Positions 51,521 through 60,438 are shown, numbered from the stretch's first letter. The stretch is 64,000 nt of DNA from Flagellimonas lutaonensis (GCF_000963865.1 NZ_CP011071.1:1430501-1494500); one strand, 5' to 3'. Notes: generated by a model not told the origin, from the sequence alone. Made by a program: numbers and translations.

Positions 51521-51877
51521 AGCTATGTAAACTTACGACAAAATCGTACAAACAGTTTGGTCGAATCTATTTTTTTGGCATTACAAAACATTCAGGTTTT
51601 AACATTATGTCCCAAATACCCCTTACCGACCAAGTGGTCGGTTTTCGAAGAGCCCCAATGGCGAACAGCCCAACGAAATGTTGGATGTACAACGGGCAAT
51701 TATCGACAAAAGGTCTTGATGGGCCTGTATTTATTATCAAAAGGCAAACCAGCCGACCGAGCGGTTTGTGAAAATACGCTTCGGGGCTTTGATTTTTATA
51801 AAAATTTAGTGTGACAAGCACCCAAAATGGCACATCATTTGTCGTATTGCAAACAGATTAAAAGTGTTTTATGGACA
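51521..51877. other. 357-bp intergenic region containing the arsenosugar operator
   Basis: Apart from the operator at 51625-51642 and a looser half-site pair at 51746-51767 (AAACC-N12-GGTTT), I see no gene. The minus-strand frame 51567-51833 and the + strand frame ending 51814 have no family resemblance. Confidence 0.7.
51625..51642. promoter_or_regulatory. TetR operator 2, in front of the arsenosugar operon
   Basis: ACCGACCAAGTGGTCGGT, identical to the 18-bp core of operator 1. 104 bp before the start of the TIGR04282 gene on the minus strand. Confidence 0.8.
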
Positions 51878-52030
51878 ATGGACAAGTTGGCATACGGACT
51901 ATCAATCTTGACGGTGCTGTATCTTGCTTTTTTGTTGGTGACCATCAAGGTCTTTCTTCAAGATGCGCTAACCGACCCAGGATTTAAGAATCCGCTTCGT
52001 TCCCTTTTGAAGCGGAAAAAGTCCGACTAG
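51878..52030 (+). CDS. Small single-helix membrane protein, hypothetical
   Basis: 50 residues from the ATG at 51878 (MDKLAYGLSI), with one hydrophobic helix (about 5-26) and a basic tail ending LLKRKKSD; an upstream ATG at 51827 gives 67 residues. I do not recognise it. Sequence composition is gene-like, and it lies in a clear gap between the divergent arsenosugar operon and the hsp20 gene. Confidence 0.5.
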   Translation: MDKLAYGLSILTVLYLAFLLVTIKVFLQDALTDPGFKNPLRSLLKRKKSD

Positions 52031-52126
52031 CAAACCAGAATATGACAAGTTGGCAGTCTTTGGCTGTCACAAAAGAATTGAATGTAAAACAGTGACCAAT
52101 TGTTTAACCTTTAAACTCAAGAAGTT

Positions 52127-52582
52127 ATGAGTACGTTGCTAACTACTTCAAAGACTGGAAGCAATCTAAGAAGGAGCTTTCCCTCGTGGGTCGAAGACTG
52201 GTTGGGCAATGACTTGGCCGGTACCTTCGGGTCAAACTTCAACACAGGAATGACCTTGCCCGCGGTGAACATTCGCGAAACAGGCGATGAGTATTTGGTT
52301 GAAATGGCCGTACCGGGCCTTCAGAAGTCTGATTTCGATATCAGTCTAGAAGACCACGTGCTTTCCATTTCGGCCGAAGTTGATGAAAAGGAAGAAAGCA
52401 AGCAGGGCAACTATACCCGACGGGAATTTGGGTATGCTTCTTTCAAGCGAAGCTTTTCGCTTCCTGAGACCGTTGAAGATGAACAGATCAAGGCCGAGTA
52501 CAAAGAAGGCGTCTTGAGCATACATCTTCCCAAAAAAGAAGAGGCAAGAAAAAAACCTGTTCGAAGCATCAAAATCTCATAA
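52127..52582 (+). CDS. Hsp20/alpha-crystallin small heat-shock protein
   Basis: 151 residues. Crystallin domain about 45-140: LPAVNIRETGDEYLVEMAVP, then FDISLEDHVLSISAEV and the A-x-x-x-n-G-V-L motif (KAEYKEGVLSIHLPKKEE), with a C-terminal I-x-I-like anchor (RSIKIS). ATP-independent holdase that prevents aggregation. Leads a run of protein-quality-control genes. Strong terminator follows. Confidence 0.95.
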   Translation: MSTLLTTSKTGSNLRRSFPSWVEDWLGNDLAGTFGSNFNTGMTLPAVNIRETGDEYLVEMAVPGLQKSDFDISLEDHVLSISAEVDEKEESKQGNYTRREFGYASFKRSFSLPETVEDEQIKAEYKEGVLSIHLPKKEEARKKPVRSIKIS

Positions 52583-52588
52583 AAATGT

Positions 52589-52614
52589 GAAGAGGCCACC
52601 TATCGGCCTCTTTG
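52589..52614 (+). terminator. Terminator of hsp20
   Basis: AGAGGCC (52591-52597), CACCTAT-type loop, GGCCTCT (52605-52611), then TTGCTTCTAGTTTTT. Confidence 0.75.
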
Positions 52615-52731
52615 CTTCTAGTTTTTAAAAGGGAATACAATGTTGCTGTTCATGTTGTTGATGGCCACCAAAAAAAGCCTGAAAAAGAAATTTTTGAAAC
52701 CAAGAATAGTTAACCAAAAAATGGAGAACCT

Positions 52732-54282
52732 ATGAAAAAGATAAACATCAAAACAACCGAAAGCCGAAAGATATACCTGTTTTCGGCACTGATTGCATTA
52801 GTGGTGAGTTTAGCTGTTTTTGGCGGCTTCCACTTTTTAAAAGATGAACCCGTACTCATCAACCAAGTAAACGGCACACCTGCCAAAAATGTACTGTACA
52901 CCAAAGACAGTGATGGCAATCTGCGGCCACTTGACTTCACCGAGACCACGAACAAAGTGTTGGATGCGGTGGTGCACATTCGTTCGGCACGTACCCTCAA
53001 GGGCGATGGGCCACGTGAGTACCGTTACCGACAATTGCCCGATCCCTTTGAGGACTTTTTCAAAGACAGCCCATTCGGCGATTTTTTCAAACGTCGTGAA
53101 ATGGTGCCCGAAGAGCCCTTGGTGCCACAACCCTTCTATGGCTCGGGTTCAGGGGTCATCATCAATGAAAAGGGCTATATCGTTACCAACAATCATGTGA
53201 TAGACGATGCCGACGAATTGGAGGTCACCCTGCACGACAATACTACCTACAAGGCTACGGTGATCGGCACCGACCCCACCACTGACTTGGCTTTGATACA
53301 GATCAAGGCTGACAACCTTAAACCATTGACCCTGGTCAATTCAGATGATGTTGAGGTCGGCGAATGGGTTCTCGCTGTGGGCAATCCCTTTAGCCTGAAC
53401 TCAACGGTAACGGCCGGTATCGTAAGTGCCAAGGCGCGAAACATCAATATCAACAAAGAGAAATTTGCCGTTGAGAGTTTTATACAGACCGATGCCGCCA
53501 TAAATCCCGGCAATAGCGGGGGTGCTTTGGTGAACCTTGACGGGAACCTGATCGGTATCAATACTGCCATTGCCAGTAGAACGGGCACCTACAATGGTTA
53601 CGGTTTTGCAGTGCCCAGCAATATCGTGAGCAAGGTGGTCGAAGACCTTCTCAAATACGGAAGCGTTCAGCGCGGTATGATGGGCGTTACCATTATGACC
53701 ATGAACGGCAACCTTGCCAAAGAAAAAGATGTCGACTTTATGGCCGGCGTGTGGATAGAGAACGTGGGCGAAGACAGTGCCGCTGAAAAGGCGGGGCTAA
53801 AGAAAGGCGACATTATTCTTGAGGTAAACGGTGAAAAGGTCACCACCTCGCCAAGGTTGCAAGAAATCATCGCACGCCACCGGCCCGGGGACAAGGTGAA
53901 GGTTTTGGTAAACCGAGATGGCAAAGAGAAAACCTTTACCGTGGTATTGGAAAATTCAAACGGCAGCACCAAGATTTCTAAAAAAGAGCACAACGAGGTC
54001 TTGAATTTCTTGGGGGCCGATTTTGAAACCCTTGACAAAGAAAAGGCCGATGAGCTCGATATCGATGGCGGCGTTAAAGTGGTGAACCTATACGCCGGTA
54101 AATTGAGAAAAGAAACACAAATACGCGAAGGCTTCATCATAACCCACATTGACGGTAAAAAGGTGAAAGACATCAAAGATGTGGTGGAAGCGCTAGAGAA
54201 TAAGAGAGGCGGCGTAATGCTCGAGGGAATATACGAAGATATTCCAGGCAAATATTATTACGCCTTCGGTATGGATTCGTAG
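52732..54282 (+). CDS. HtrA/DegP-like periplasmic serine protease with two PDZ regions
   Basis: 516 residues. N-terminal membrane anchor/signal at about 14-31. Trypsin-like domain about 70-300 with catalytic His155 (NNHVIDDAD), Asp185 (TDLALIQ) and Ser262 (GNSGGAL). Two PDZ domains follow, about 318-410 (SAAEKAGLKKGDIILEVNG) and about 430-510 (HIDGKKVKDIKDVVEAL). Degrades or refolds damaged envelope proteins. Length and domain order match the Bacteroidota Do-like proteases. All catalytic residues present. Confidence 0.95.
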   Translation: MKKINIKTTESRKIYLFSALIALVVSLAVFGGFHFLKDEPVLINQVNGTPAKNVLYTKDSDGNLRPLDFTETTNKVLDAVVHIRSARTLKGDGPREYRYRQLPDPFEDFFKDSPFGDFFKRREMVPEEPLVPQPFYGSGSGVIINEKGYIVTNNHVIDDADELEVTLHDNTTYKATVIGTDPTTDLALIQIKADNLKPLTLVNSDDVEVGEWVLAVGNPFSLNSTVTAGIVSAKARNININKEKFAVESFIQTDAAINPGNSGGALVNLDGNLIGINTAIASRTGTYNGYGFAVPSNIVSKVVEDLLKYGSVQRGMMGVTIMTMNGNLAKEKDVDFMAGVWIENVGEDSAAEKAGLKKGDIILEVNGEKVTTSPRLQEIIARHRPGDKVKVLVNRDGKEKTFTVVLENSNGSTKISKKEHNEVLNFLGADFETLDKEKADELDIDGGVKVVNLYAGKLRKETQIREGFIITHIDGKKVKDIKDVVEALENKRGGVMLEGIYEDIPGKYYYAFGMDS

Positions 54283-54300
54283 CCCTGCATGATCAATTTA

Positions 54301-54382
54301 AAAAGGTGCCCATATACCTGAGAAGAGGTTCTTTGCTATGGTGCATTTGGCCTCCAAGGTTTTTAAGGGCACCCTTTTTTTT
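54301..54382 (+). terminator. Candidate terminator after htrA
   Basis: AAAAGGTGCCC (54301-54311) pairs with GGGCACC-C-TTTT (54367-54378) and a run of T's follows. The loop is long (about 55 nt) but contains its own small hairpin, so this is only a candidate. Confidence 0.4.
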
Positions 54383-54476
54383 GCGATAGGATACTTAGTT
54401 TATGAAGCGAAAATGACAAATCTAAGAGACAGAGAACGTATATTTAGTGACCAACAAAAAAAGAATATAGTTGAAC

Positions 54477-55406
54477 ATGGCATTTAGAGATTATTATAAC
54501 ATATTGGGAGTCAGTAAAAATGCCTCAGAGAAAGAGATAAAAAAAGCCTACAGAAAATTGGCCACAGAGTACCACCCTGACAAAACCAAGGGAAACAAAG
54601 ACTTGGAAGAAAAGTTCAAGGAAATCTCTGAGGCCTATCAAGTTTTGGGCAATGCAGAAAGGCGCAAACAATATGATGAACTGGGCGCCGATTGGGAACA
54701 GTTTCAACAATCGGGGGCCAGCTACGAAGATTTTGTGGCCCAAAAGAAACAATATGAGCAATACCAGCGCCAACGGCAACGTCAGAGCAGGCGCCAATAT
54801 GCCGGTGCCGACCCGTTTCAGGGGGGCGGCCAAGGGTTCTCAGATTTTTTTGAAGCCTTTTTTGGCGGCGGTGGAAACCCTTTTGAAGAGTCCCAGCACT
54901 TTACCGGTGCCGATGTTTCGGGTGAGGTGGCCATCGACTTTATGGAAGCCTATCACGGTACAGAGCGGATCTTGGATGTTGACGGCAACCAAATTAAGCT
55001 GAAAATAAAACCCGGGGCCTATAACGGGCTTCAGCTACGTGCGCGCGGCAAGGGGCAAAAGGGTAGTCATGGCAAGGCGGGCGACCTATATGTGCGCATT
55101 CGGGTAAACGAGCACCCTACTTTTAAGCGTGAGGGCCATAACCTGCATATGGATGTTGAGGTGGATGTGTTCGACGCACTTCTTGGAGGCGATTTGCCCA
55201 TCATGACCCCCTCTGGCAAGGTGAACATAAAACTGAAAGAGGGTACCCAGAACCAAAAAACGCTACGATTGCGCGGCAAGGGCATGCCCATATATGGCAA
55301 GCCGGGCCAGTTTGGTGACTTATTGGTCACCCTGAACGTTAAATTGCCCAAAAAGCTTAGCCAAAAACAGAGAGAATTATTGAAACAAGCGAAGAACGCT
55401 GGCTAA
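54477..55406 (+). CDS. DnaJ-type co-chaperone (CbpA-like, no zinc-finger domain)
   Basis: 309 residues from the ATG at 54477 (a TTG two codons upstream is not needed). J-domain 1-70 with YHPDK (HPD motif) in the expected place, a G/F/Q-rich linker (about 75-140), and two DnaJ C-terminal substrate-binding domains (about 145-305) without the CxxCxGxG zinc repeats. Stimulates DnaK ATPase and delivers substrates, like CbpA. Thioredoxin gene follows after 11 bp. Confidence 0.93.
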   Translation: MAFRDYYNILGVSKNASEKEIKKAYRKLATEYHPDKTKGNKDLEEKFKEISEAYQVLGNAERRKQYDELGADWEQFQQSGASYEDFVAQKKQYEQYQRQRQRQSRRQYAGADPFQGGGQGFSDFFEAFFGGGGNPFEESQHFTGADVSGEVAIDFMEAYHGTERILDVDGNQIKLKIKPGAYNGLQLRARGKGQKGSHGKAGDLYVRIRVNEHPTFKREGHNLHMDVEVDVFDALLGGDLPIMTPSGKVNIKLKEGTQNQKTLRLRGKGMPIYGKPGQFGDLLVTLNVKLPKKLSQKQRELLKQAKNAG

Positions 55407-55417
55407 AATTATACGAA

Positions 55418-55720
55418 ATGAAAGGAGATTTTAACAAACTCATCAATTCAGAAAAACCCGTGTTGGTAGATTTTTATGCAGAATGGTGTGGCCCATGCAA
55501 GATGCAGGCGCCCATTCTAAAAGAGGTGGCCGGCCAGGTAAACGGTAAGGCACGAATCATCAAAGTGGATGTCGACAAGAACCAAAACTTGGCGAACAAA
55601 TACCAGATCAAGGGCGTGCCCACCTTGATACTGTTCAAGAACGGAGCGGTAAAATGGCGACAGTCTGGATTGGTAGATAAGGCACAGTTGACGAAAATAA
55701 TAGAAGAAAACACAGACTGA
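55418..55720 (+). CDS. Thioredoxin
   Basis: 100 residues, compact thioredoxin fold. Active site WCGPC at 23-27 within VDFYAEWCGPCKMQAP, cis-Pro loop KGVPTLILF and RQSGLVDKAQL. No signal peptide, so cytoplasmic disulfide reductant. Its stop overlaps the start of the next gene (TGATG), so it is co-transcribed with the DnaJ-type and the hypothetical gene. Confidence 0.93.
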   Translation: MKGDFNKLINSEKPVLVDFYAEWCGPCKMQAPILKEVAGQVNGKARIIKVDVDKNQNLANKYQIKGVPTLILFKNGAVKWRQSGLVDKAQLTKIIEENTD

Positions 55721-56085
55721 TGAACACACTCGCTATTTTCGAACCCCGGCTGAAAGCCGTTCTTGAGGCCTTTGAGGAGGCCCTGATTGCCAGCGACCTG
55801 TCTTATTCGCTGGATAAGCTAAGGCGTTATGGGTTCTCGGGAGACCAAGAAATATCGCTGGCCGTTAAAAGGGCCCTGCAGATATGCGCCACGTTGGGGC
55901 TTGACACGCGCAAGCATTTTCGGTATATCTACAAAGTCGATTTGGCCGAGCGTTGCGTGTACCGAGAATGGAGGGCCTCAAAATTTGGTTTCTATTTGGT
56001 GCTTTGCAACGGCAACCCCAAGAATCCGTTTGTTGGGGCACTGCAAATGGAAATGCTCAAAGAATTTATCTCAAATTTGGAGTAG
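55720..56085 (+). CDS. Conserved hypothetical protein
   Basis: 121 residues, soluble, helical at the N-terminus (LKAVLEAFEEALIASDLSYSLDK region) with a C-terminal part reading YKVDLAERCVYREWRASKFGFYLVLCNG, ending in LQMEMLKEFISNLE. I do not recognise it. It overlaps the thioredoxin stop and lies 22 bp before the patatin gene, so it is part of the same transcript. Confidence 0.65.
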   Translation: MNTLAIFEPRLKAVLEAFEEALIASDLSYSLDKLRRYGFSGDQEISLAVKRALQICATLGLDTRKHFRYIYKVDLAERCVYREWRASKFGFYLVLCNGNPKNPFVGALQMEMLKEFISNLE

Positions 56086-56107
56086 TTTTGCCCAGAAAGG
56101 GAAGAAA

Positions 56108-56887
56108 GTGCCAAATACGCTTTTGAATAACAAATCGGTGGGCCTGGTGTTATCGGGCGGTGGTGTGCGCGGTATGGCGCATATAGGTCTTATCAAGGCA
56201 CTTCGAGAGCACGGAATAGAGGCACAGGTGGTGGCCGGAAGCAGTGTAGGGGCACTGGTTGGAGCTTTATATGCCAATGGTAACACGGTGAACGAGATGT
56301 TGCAGTTCTTTAGAGACACACCATTGTTTCAATACAGTTTTTTTGCGATAGGCAAACCCGGCCTTATTGATACTGAACGGTATTTTTCAATTTTTAAAAA
56401 GTACTTTCCCACGGATGATTTTGCATCGCTCAACACACCCCTGTATGTAGTGGCCACCGATTTGATGAGCGGGGAAGAAAAAGTGTTCCACAGGGGCAAA
56501 TTGATACATGCCCTTTTGGCATCGGCTGCCTTGACACCTTTTTTTAGTCCGGTTGAAATTGATGGCATACTCTATGCCGATGGGGGCATCATGAACAACT
56601 TTCCGAAAGAGTACGTTGAAAACGATTGTGATTATATCATTGGCAGCAACGTTTCCATTGTGGGCACCCTTCAAAAAAAGGAATTAAAGAATTCCCTACA
56701 GCTTACCGGCCGTGTCACGGGCTTGATGATTTATGCCTCGAGCCGTGAAAAAATAAACCAGTGTGACCTGCTCGTAGAGCCACAAGAACTTGCGGGCATT
56801 GGGGTGCTTGATAAAAAGGGCATCGAAAAGGCCTTTACCCTCGGTTACGACCATGCCATGAAAAAGCTCGAATCGCTACGCTTATAG
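56108..56887 (+). CDS. Patatin-like phospholipase
   Basis: 259 residues from the GTG at 56108. The open frame extends upstream through another gene's coding sequence and is not used. Oxyanion motif GGGVRG at 17-22, nucleophile Ser46 in GSSVG (44-48), Asp158 in the DGG dyad motif (ADGG). Ser-Asp dyad complete, length right for short bacterial RssA-like patatins. Hydrolyses lipid acyl chains; substrate unknown. Faces the mscS pseudogene. Confidence 0.93.
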   Translation: MPNTLLNNKSVGLVLSGGGVRGMAHIGLIKALREHGIEAQVVAGSSVGALVGALYANGNTVNEMLQFFRDTPLFQYSFFAIGKPGLIDTERYFSIFKKYFPTDDFASLNTPLYVVATDLMSGEEKVFHRGKLIHALLASAALTPFFSPVEIDGILYADGGIMNNFPKEYVENDCDYIIGSNVSIVGTLQKKELKNSLQLTGRVTGLMIYASSREKINQCDLLVEPQELAGIGVLDKKGIEKAFTLGYDHAMKKLESLRL

Positions 56888-56889
56888 CC

Positions 56890-57433
56890 TTATTTGTTCA
56901 CCGATTTTAATTCCAGAGTGTTTTTGGCGAAGTCCAACGTACGTATCTAGAACGGAATGTTGATACCTTTTTGTCAAAGGCCTGCTTGATCACCAGATTT
57001 TCGACTTCCTGAAGATTGCTTACATAACCCACGCCGTAGCAGACCACTATATGGGTGCGCACGGTCAGTGAATAATTGGCAAAGGTGTTTTTTGAATTCG
57101 GAATGACCACACCGGTACCTGCCAGAATTGAGGTAAGTACTTTGTCAAGTTTCATGATACCGTGGACAATAAAAAACCAATCGGTATGCTAAAACCGAAG
57201 ACGAAGCGTGTGCTAAGGTCTTTGATGGATTCTTGCTCGATTTTGTTGAACAGGTATTTACAGCAAAAACGTGAAAAATACTTGCCTAAGAAATAGAAGA
57301 TGACCGTAACAATGATGGCCAGAACAAGGTTGGGCAGTTTAAGGATGAGGGAGTCCATCCACCCGCCAAGTTTTTCCCATAATTTGCCCACTGCTCCTTG
57401 AAAACTGAACTGTTGTATTGCAAAAGCGTTCAT
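56890..57433 (-). pseudogene. mscS: mscS (small-conductance mechanosensitive channel), decayed
   Basis: Two broken frames make one ruined MscS. First part (from ATG at 57433): MNAFAIQQFSFQG, one membrane helix, then IGF, where a T6 run (A6 on + at 57171-57176) lacks a base. Restoring it gives FFIVHGIMKLDKVLTSILAG. Then LTSILAGTGV jumps straight to VIPNSKNTFANYSL (near 57106): about 60 residues of the pore-beta domain are missing. Near 56966 another base is missing from an A run, after which GINIPF is followed by a TAG in place of the conserved Pro, then IRTLDFAKNTLEL and a stop at 56890. The deletion and the nonsense codon cannot be sequencing errors in a homopolymer. Confidence 0.88.
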
Positions 57434-57442
57434 AATCATTTT

Positions 57443-59266
57443 TTATAACATTAGACTTAAGAGATAGGTGGCCAAAAGCCACAAGAGTATCGATATGGCA
57501 CCCCCGATGATCAAAAAATGCCTAAACCTGTAGAGGCCCATACTGTAGATAAGGGCATTGGTCTGGTAGCCAACAGGTGTGAAAAAACTGTAATTTGCCG
57601 CAAACAGCACCGAAAGCACAAAGGGTTTGGCGGGCAGTTGCATGCCCGAGGCCAACGAAATAGCGATGGGCGTCATGATGATGGCCGTGGCGTTGTTCGA
57701 AACCACCCCGCTCAACAACATGGTAGACAAGAACAAGATGCCAATGCTGAAAACAGGTCGTTGGCCCGTTATCAAACCCAATAATTGGTCGGTCAGCCAA
57801 TCATCAGCGCCCGTATTGTGCATGGCCACACCGAGCGGTATCATACCGGCCAACAAAAACAAAATTTGCCAGTTGATCCGTTTATAGACATTTTCAAGTT
57901 CAATACAGTTACTGAGCAACAAAAGCACACAGCCAACAATGGCACTGGTCAAAATGGTAAAGGTTCCCGTGGCGGCCAAAATCACCACTAAAATCAAAAT
58001 TCCCAGAGTTAGATTCCTATTTTTTGATTGCGCTATTTCAGGGGCCTCGTACTCTTGCAAAATGGCAATGTTTTCGTACAGGTCAAAATCACCGATTTTT
58101 TCCTTGTCTATTTCCACCAATACCCGGTCACCTACCTTTAATCTCGTGAGTTGGGGGTTGTACCTGTAGATTCGTTCACGAATGTGGCGTAGGTTTTTGC
58201 GCTTTTTGATGGCCAATGGCACGGCCCCATTACCAATGGCTGCCTGTAATTCTTTCAACGTCATTTCTAAAAAACGAGCACCCGGAAGCATCATCAACTC
58301 GGCCAAAACCAAATTCTGTGTACTTTGAGGTTCAGGTACGTCCTTGAATTCCTTTCGGGTAACCACCCCCTCTCCAGCATCGTTGGGGTTGAGGATAAAC
58401 TCGTGATTGCTCTTTAATCGCAGAAGGCTTTCAAAGTCACATGACAACATAATTCTGTCATGGGCTTTCAAAGTCAGCTCGTGGTTGGGTGAAACATTAT
58501 CACTGCCTTCGCGGGTCAGTTTAAGAACAGTGATATTTTGATCCACTCCCAAGAAGGTTTCACTCAAGGGTTTGCCGATGAGTTTTGATTTTGGTGCCAG
58601 TTCTATGGTTACGATGTAATCATCTACATCATATTGCTCTACCAATTTTTCTTTGCTATCAAAGGGTAAGAGCTTGACCAAAATGGCAACTACAATTATA
58701 GCTATTAGCATAAAGAGAACGCCCATCCACGAAAATTCGAAAAAAGAAAAACGCTCGCCCGTTCTATCCGTATATATACTGTTCACAATTAAATTCGTAG
58801 AAGTTCCCATAAGGGTGCAGCTGCCACCGAGAATACTGGCATACGAAATGGGCAGCAGCAGTTTGCTTTTCGGGATGTCGTGCTTATCGGATAGCTCGGT
58901 AATGATCTTTATAAATACGATGACCACGGCGGTAGAACTAATAAAGGCTGAAATAGAACCGGTTATCAACATAAAAAGGGGCACCAAAAACAGAATGGGC
59001 AGGCCCTTGAACCGCTTTAGCCCATTGGCCATCCAACTGATAACACCGTTCTGCTCAAGGGCTGCGGCCAATATCATAAGGCAGAGAATGGTTATGACCG
59101 CCGTATTTGAAAAACCGCTGATACCCTCTTCGGGCGAGACCAAACCGGTGAGCACCAACACCCCGATAAGGCAAAAGGCAATCTTATCCATCGGAAACAC
59201 CTCTAAGGCGAAGAGCACAATGACGGTAATGATAATGGCAAAAACCAGCGCAATTTCCCAGGTCAT
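57443..59266 (-). CDS. SLC13 family permease with RCK_C domains
   Basis: 607 residues. Two sets of membrane helices (1-195 and 415-607) around two cytoplasmic TrkA-C/RCK_C domains (about 205-300 and 315-400). Diagnostic stretches: SGFSNTAVITILCLMI (N-half), LGGSCTLMGTSTNLIVNS (about 150-167) and GVVSNNATAIIMTPIA (C-half). Divalent anion:Na+ symporter-type, likely for dicarboxylate, sulfate or related anions; the ion is not predictable. The mscS stump starts 9 bp after its stop on the same strand. Confidence 0.93.
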   Translation of the reverse strand: MTWEIALVFAIIITVIVLFALEVFPMDKIAFCLIGVLVLTGLVSPEEGISGFSNTAVITILCLMILAAALEQNGVISWMANGLKRFKGLPILFLVPLFMLITGSISAFISSTAVVIVFIKIITELSDKHDIPKSKLLLPISYASILGGSCTLMGTSTNLIVNSIYTDRTGERFSFFEFSWMGVLFMLIAIIVVAILVKLLPFDSKEKLVEQYDVDDYIVTIELAPKSKLIGKPLSETFLGVDQNITVLKLTREGSDNVSPNHELTLKAHDRIMLSCDFESLLRLKSNHEFILNPNDAGEGVVTRKEFKDVPEPQSTQNLVLAELMMLPGARFLEMTLKELQAAIGNGAVPLAIKKRKNLRHIRERIYRYNPQLTRLKVGDRVLVEIDKEKIGDFDLYENIAILQEYEAPEIAQSKNRNLTLGILILVVILAATGTFTILTSAIVGCVLLLLSNCIELENVYKRINWQILFLLAGMIPLGVAMHNTGADDWLTDQLLGLITGQRPVFSIGILFLSTMLLSGVVSNNATAIIMTPIAISLASGMQLPAKPFVLSVLFAANYSFFTPVGYQTNALIYSMGLYRFRHFLIIGGAISILLWLLATYLLSLML

Positions 59267-59372
59267 GGCAAACGGTACTTTGACTCCAATTTAAAATTAC
59301 GATGAAAACAGCGTAATGCAAAAAAGGAGAAATTGTTGCGCAAATAGCGTTATGGCGTATGGTCTGCGGGGG

Positions 59373-60422
59373 CTAAACGTCGTCGTAATCGATTTTCAGC
59401 ACTGGGGTCACCGGATGCGATTGGCAGGTGAGGGTCAAACCTTCGGCCACTTCACCATCTGTTAGAATCTGGTTTTTCACCATTTCAACCTTGCCTTCCA
59501 AAACCCTCGCCACACAACTGCTGCATACCCCCCCTTGACACGAATAGGGCGCATCAATATTGGCTTTTAGCACTGCATCGAGCACCAGCTGTTTTTTGTC
59601 CATTGTCAGGGTATGGGTTTCATCGTCAAGAACGACCTGAACCTTTGTCTTTCCCTCTAGTTGTTCTGCCAAGGTATCCTCTACCTCAGAGGATGTAAAG
59701 AGTTCAAAAAGAATCTTTTCTTCTTGAATACCGTTCTTTTTCAATGTGTTGCAAACCGTTTCAATCATGCCTTCGGGGCCGCAAAGGTAGAAGGCATCGA
59801 ACGTGATATTCTTAAACTTGTTCTTTAAGACGAAATTGACTGTAGAGGTCTCTATTCGGCCAAAAAGGGCATCGTCGCCAGGGGTACGGCTAAAAATATA
59901 TTGAATAAAAAATTGTTCGTTATATTTTTGTTTTAAATCAGTGATTTTCTGGGCATACATGACCTCTTCAGGGCTTTGGTTGCCAAAGACGAGAACAAAG
60001 GTACTGTTCGGGTTGTCGCCCAAAACCGTCTCGGCAATGCCGACAATCGGGGTAATGCCACTGCCCGCGGCAAAGGCCGCAATATTTTTGGGGTTGCTAT
60101 GCGGTTCAAACACAAACCGCCCTTCTGGTGGCATAACCTCAAGAGTGTAGCCCTCTTTGATTTTTTCGTTTGCATAAACAGAAAAAAGGCCCCCAGGCAC
60201 CTTTTTGATTCCCACGGTGATATGATCCGTATTTGGGGCACATGAAATGGAATAGGCCCTTCGTACCTCTTTGCCATCCAGAACATGCTTGATGGTGATA
60301 TACTGTCCCGCTTTATAGGCAAAAGTGGATTTTAATGCTTCCGGAATGGCAAAGGTCAGTGACACGGCGTTCGGGGTAAGCCGTTCTACCTTGGTCACTT
60401 TAAGGGGGTAAAAATCACTCAT
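59373..60422 (-). CDS. Ferredoxin-NADP reductase-like oxidoreductase with 2Fe-2S domain (PaaE-type)
   Basis: 349 residues. FAD domain RAYSISCAPN (about 55-64), NAD(P) domain GSGITPIVGIAE (about 120-131), YLCGPEGMIE in the middle, and a C-terminal plant-type ferredoxin with CQGGVCSSC and the fourth Cys in LTCQSHP. Same layout as PaaE/HmpX electron-transfer reductases that feed monooxygenases. No oxygenase partner is adjacent; the AlkB gene is 50 kb away. Electron partner unknown. Confidence 0.92.
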   Translation of the reverse strand: MSDFYPLKVTKVERLTPNAVSLTFAIPEALKSTFAYKAGQYITIKHVLDGKEVRRAYSISCAPNTDHITVGIKKVPGGLFSVYANEKIKEGYTLEVMPPEGRFVFEPHSNPKNIAAFAAGSGITPIVGIAETVLGDNPNSTFVLVFGNQSPEEVMYAQKITDLKQKYNEQFFIQYIFSRTPGDDALFGRIETSTVNFVLKNKFKNITFDAFYLCGPEGMIETVCNTLKKNGIQEEKILFELFTSSEVEDTLAEQLEGKTKVQVVLDDETHTLTMDKKQLVLDAVLKANIDAPYSCQGGVCSSCVARVLEGKVEMVKNQILTDGEVAEGLTLTCQSHPVTPVLKIDYDDV

Positions 60423-60438
60423 AAAATAAAATTTGCTG

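Noticed and set aside
51567-51833. Minus-strand open frame upstream of the arsenosugar operon
   Set aside because: No recognisable domain, lies over the operator, and composition is not gene-like.
52050-52075. TGGCAG...TTGGC before hsp20 as a sigma-54 promoter
   Set aside because: Lacks the required TTGC at the -12 position, and the spacing is wrong.
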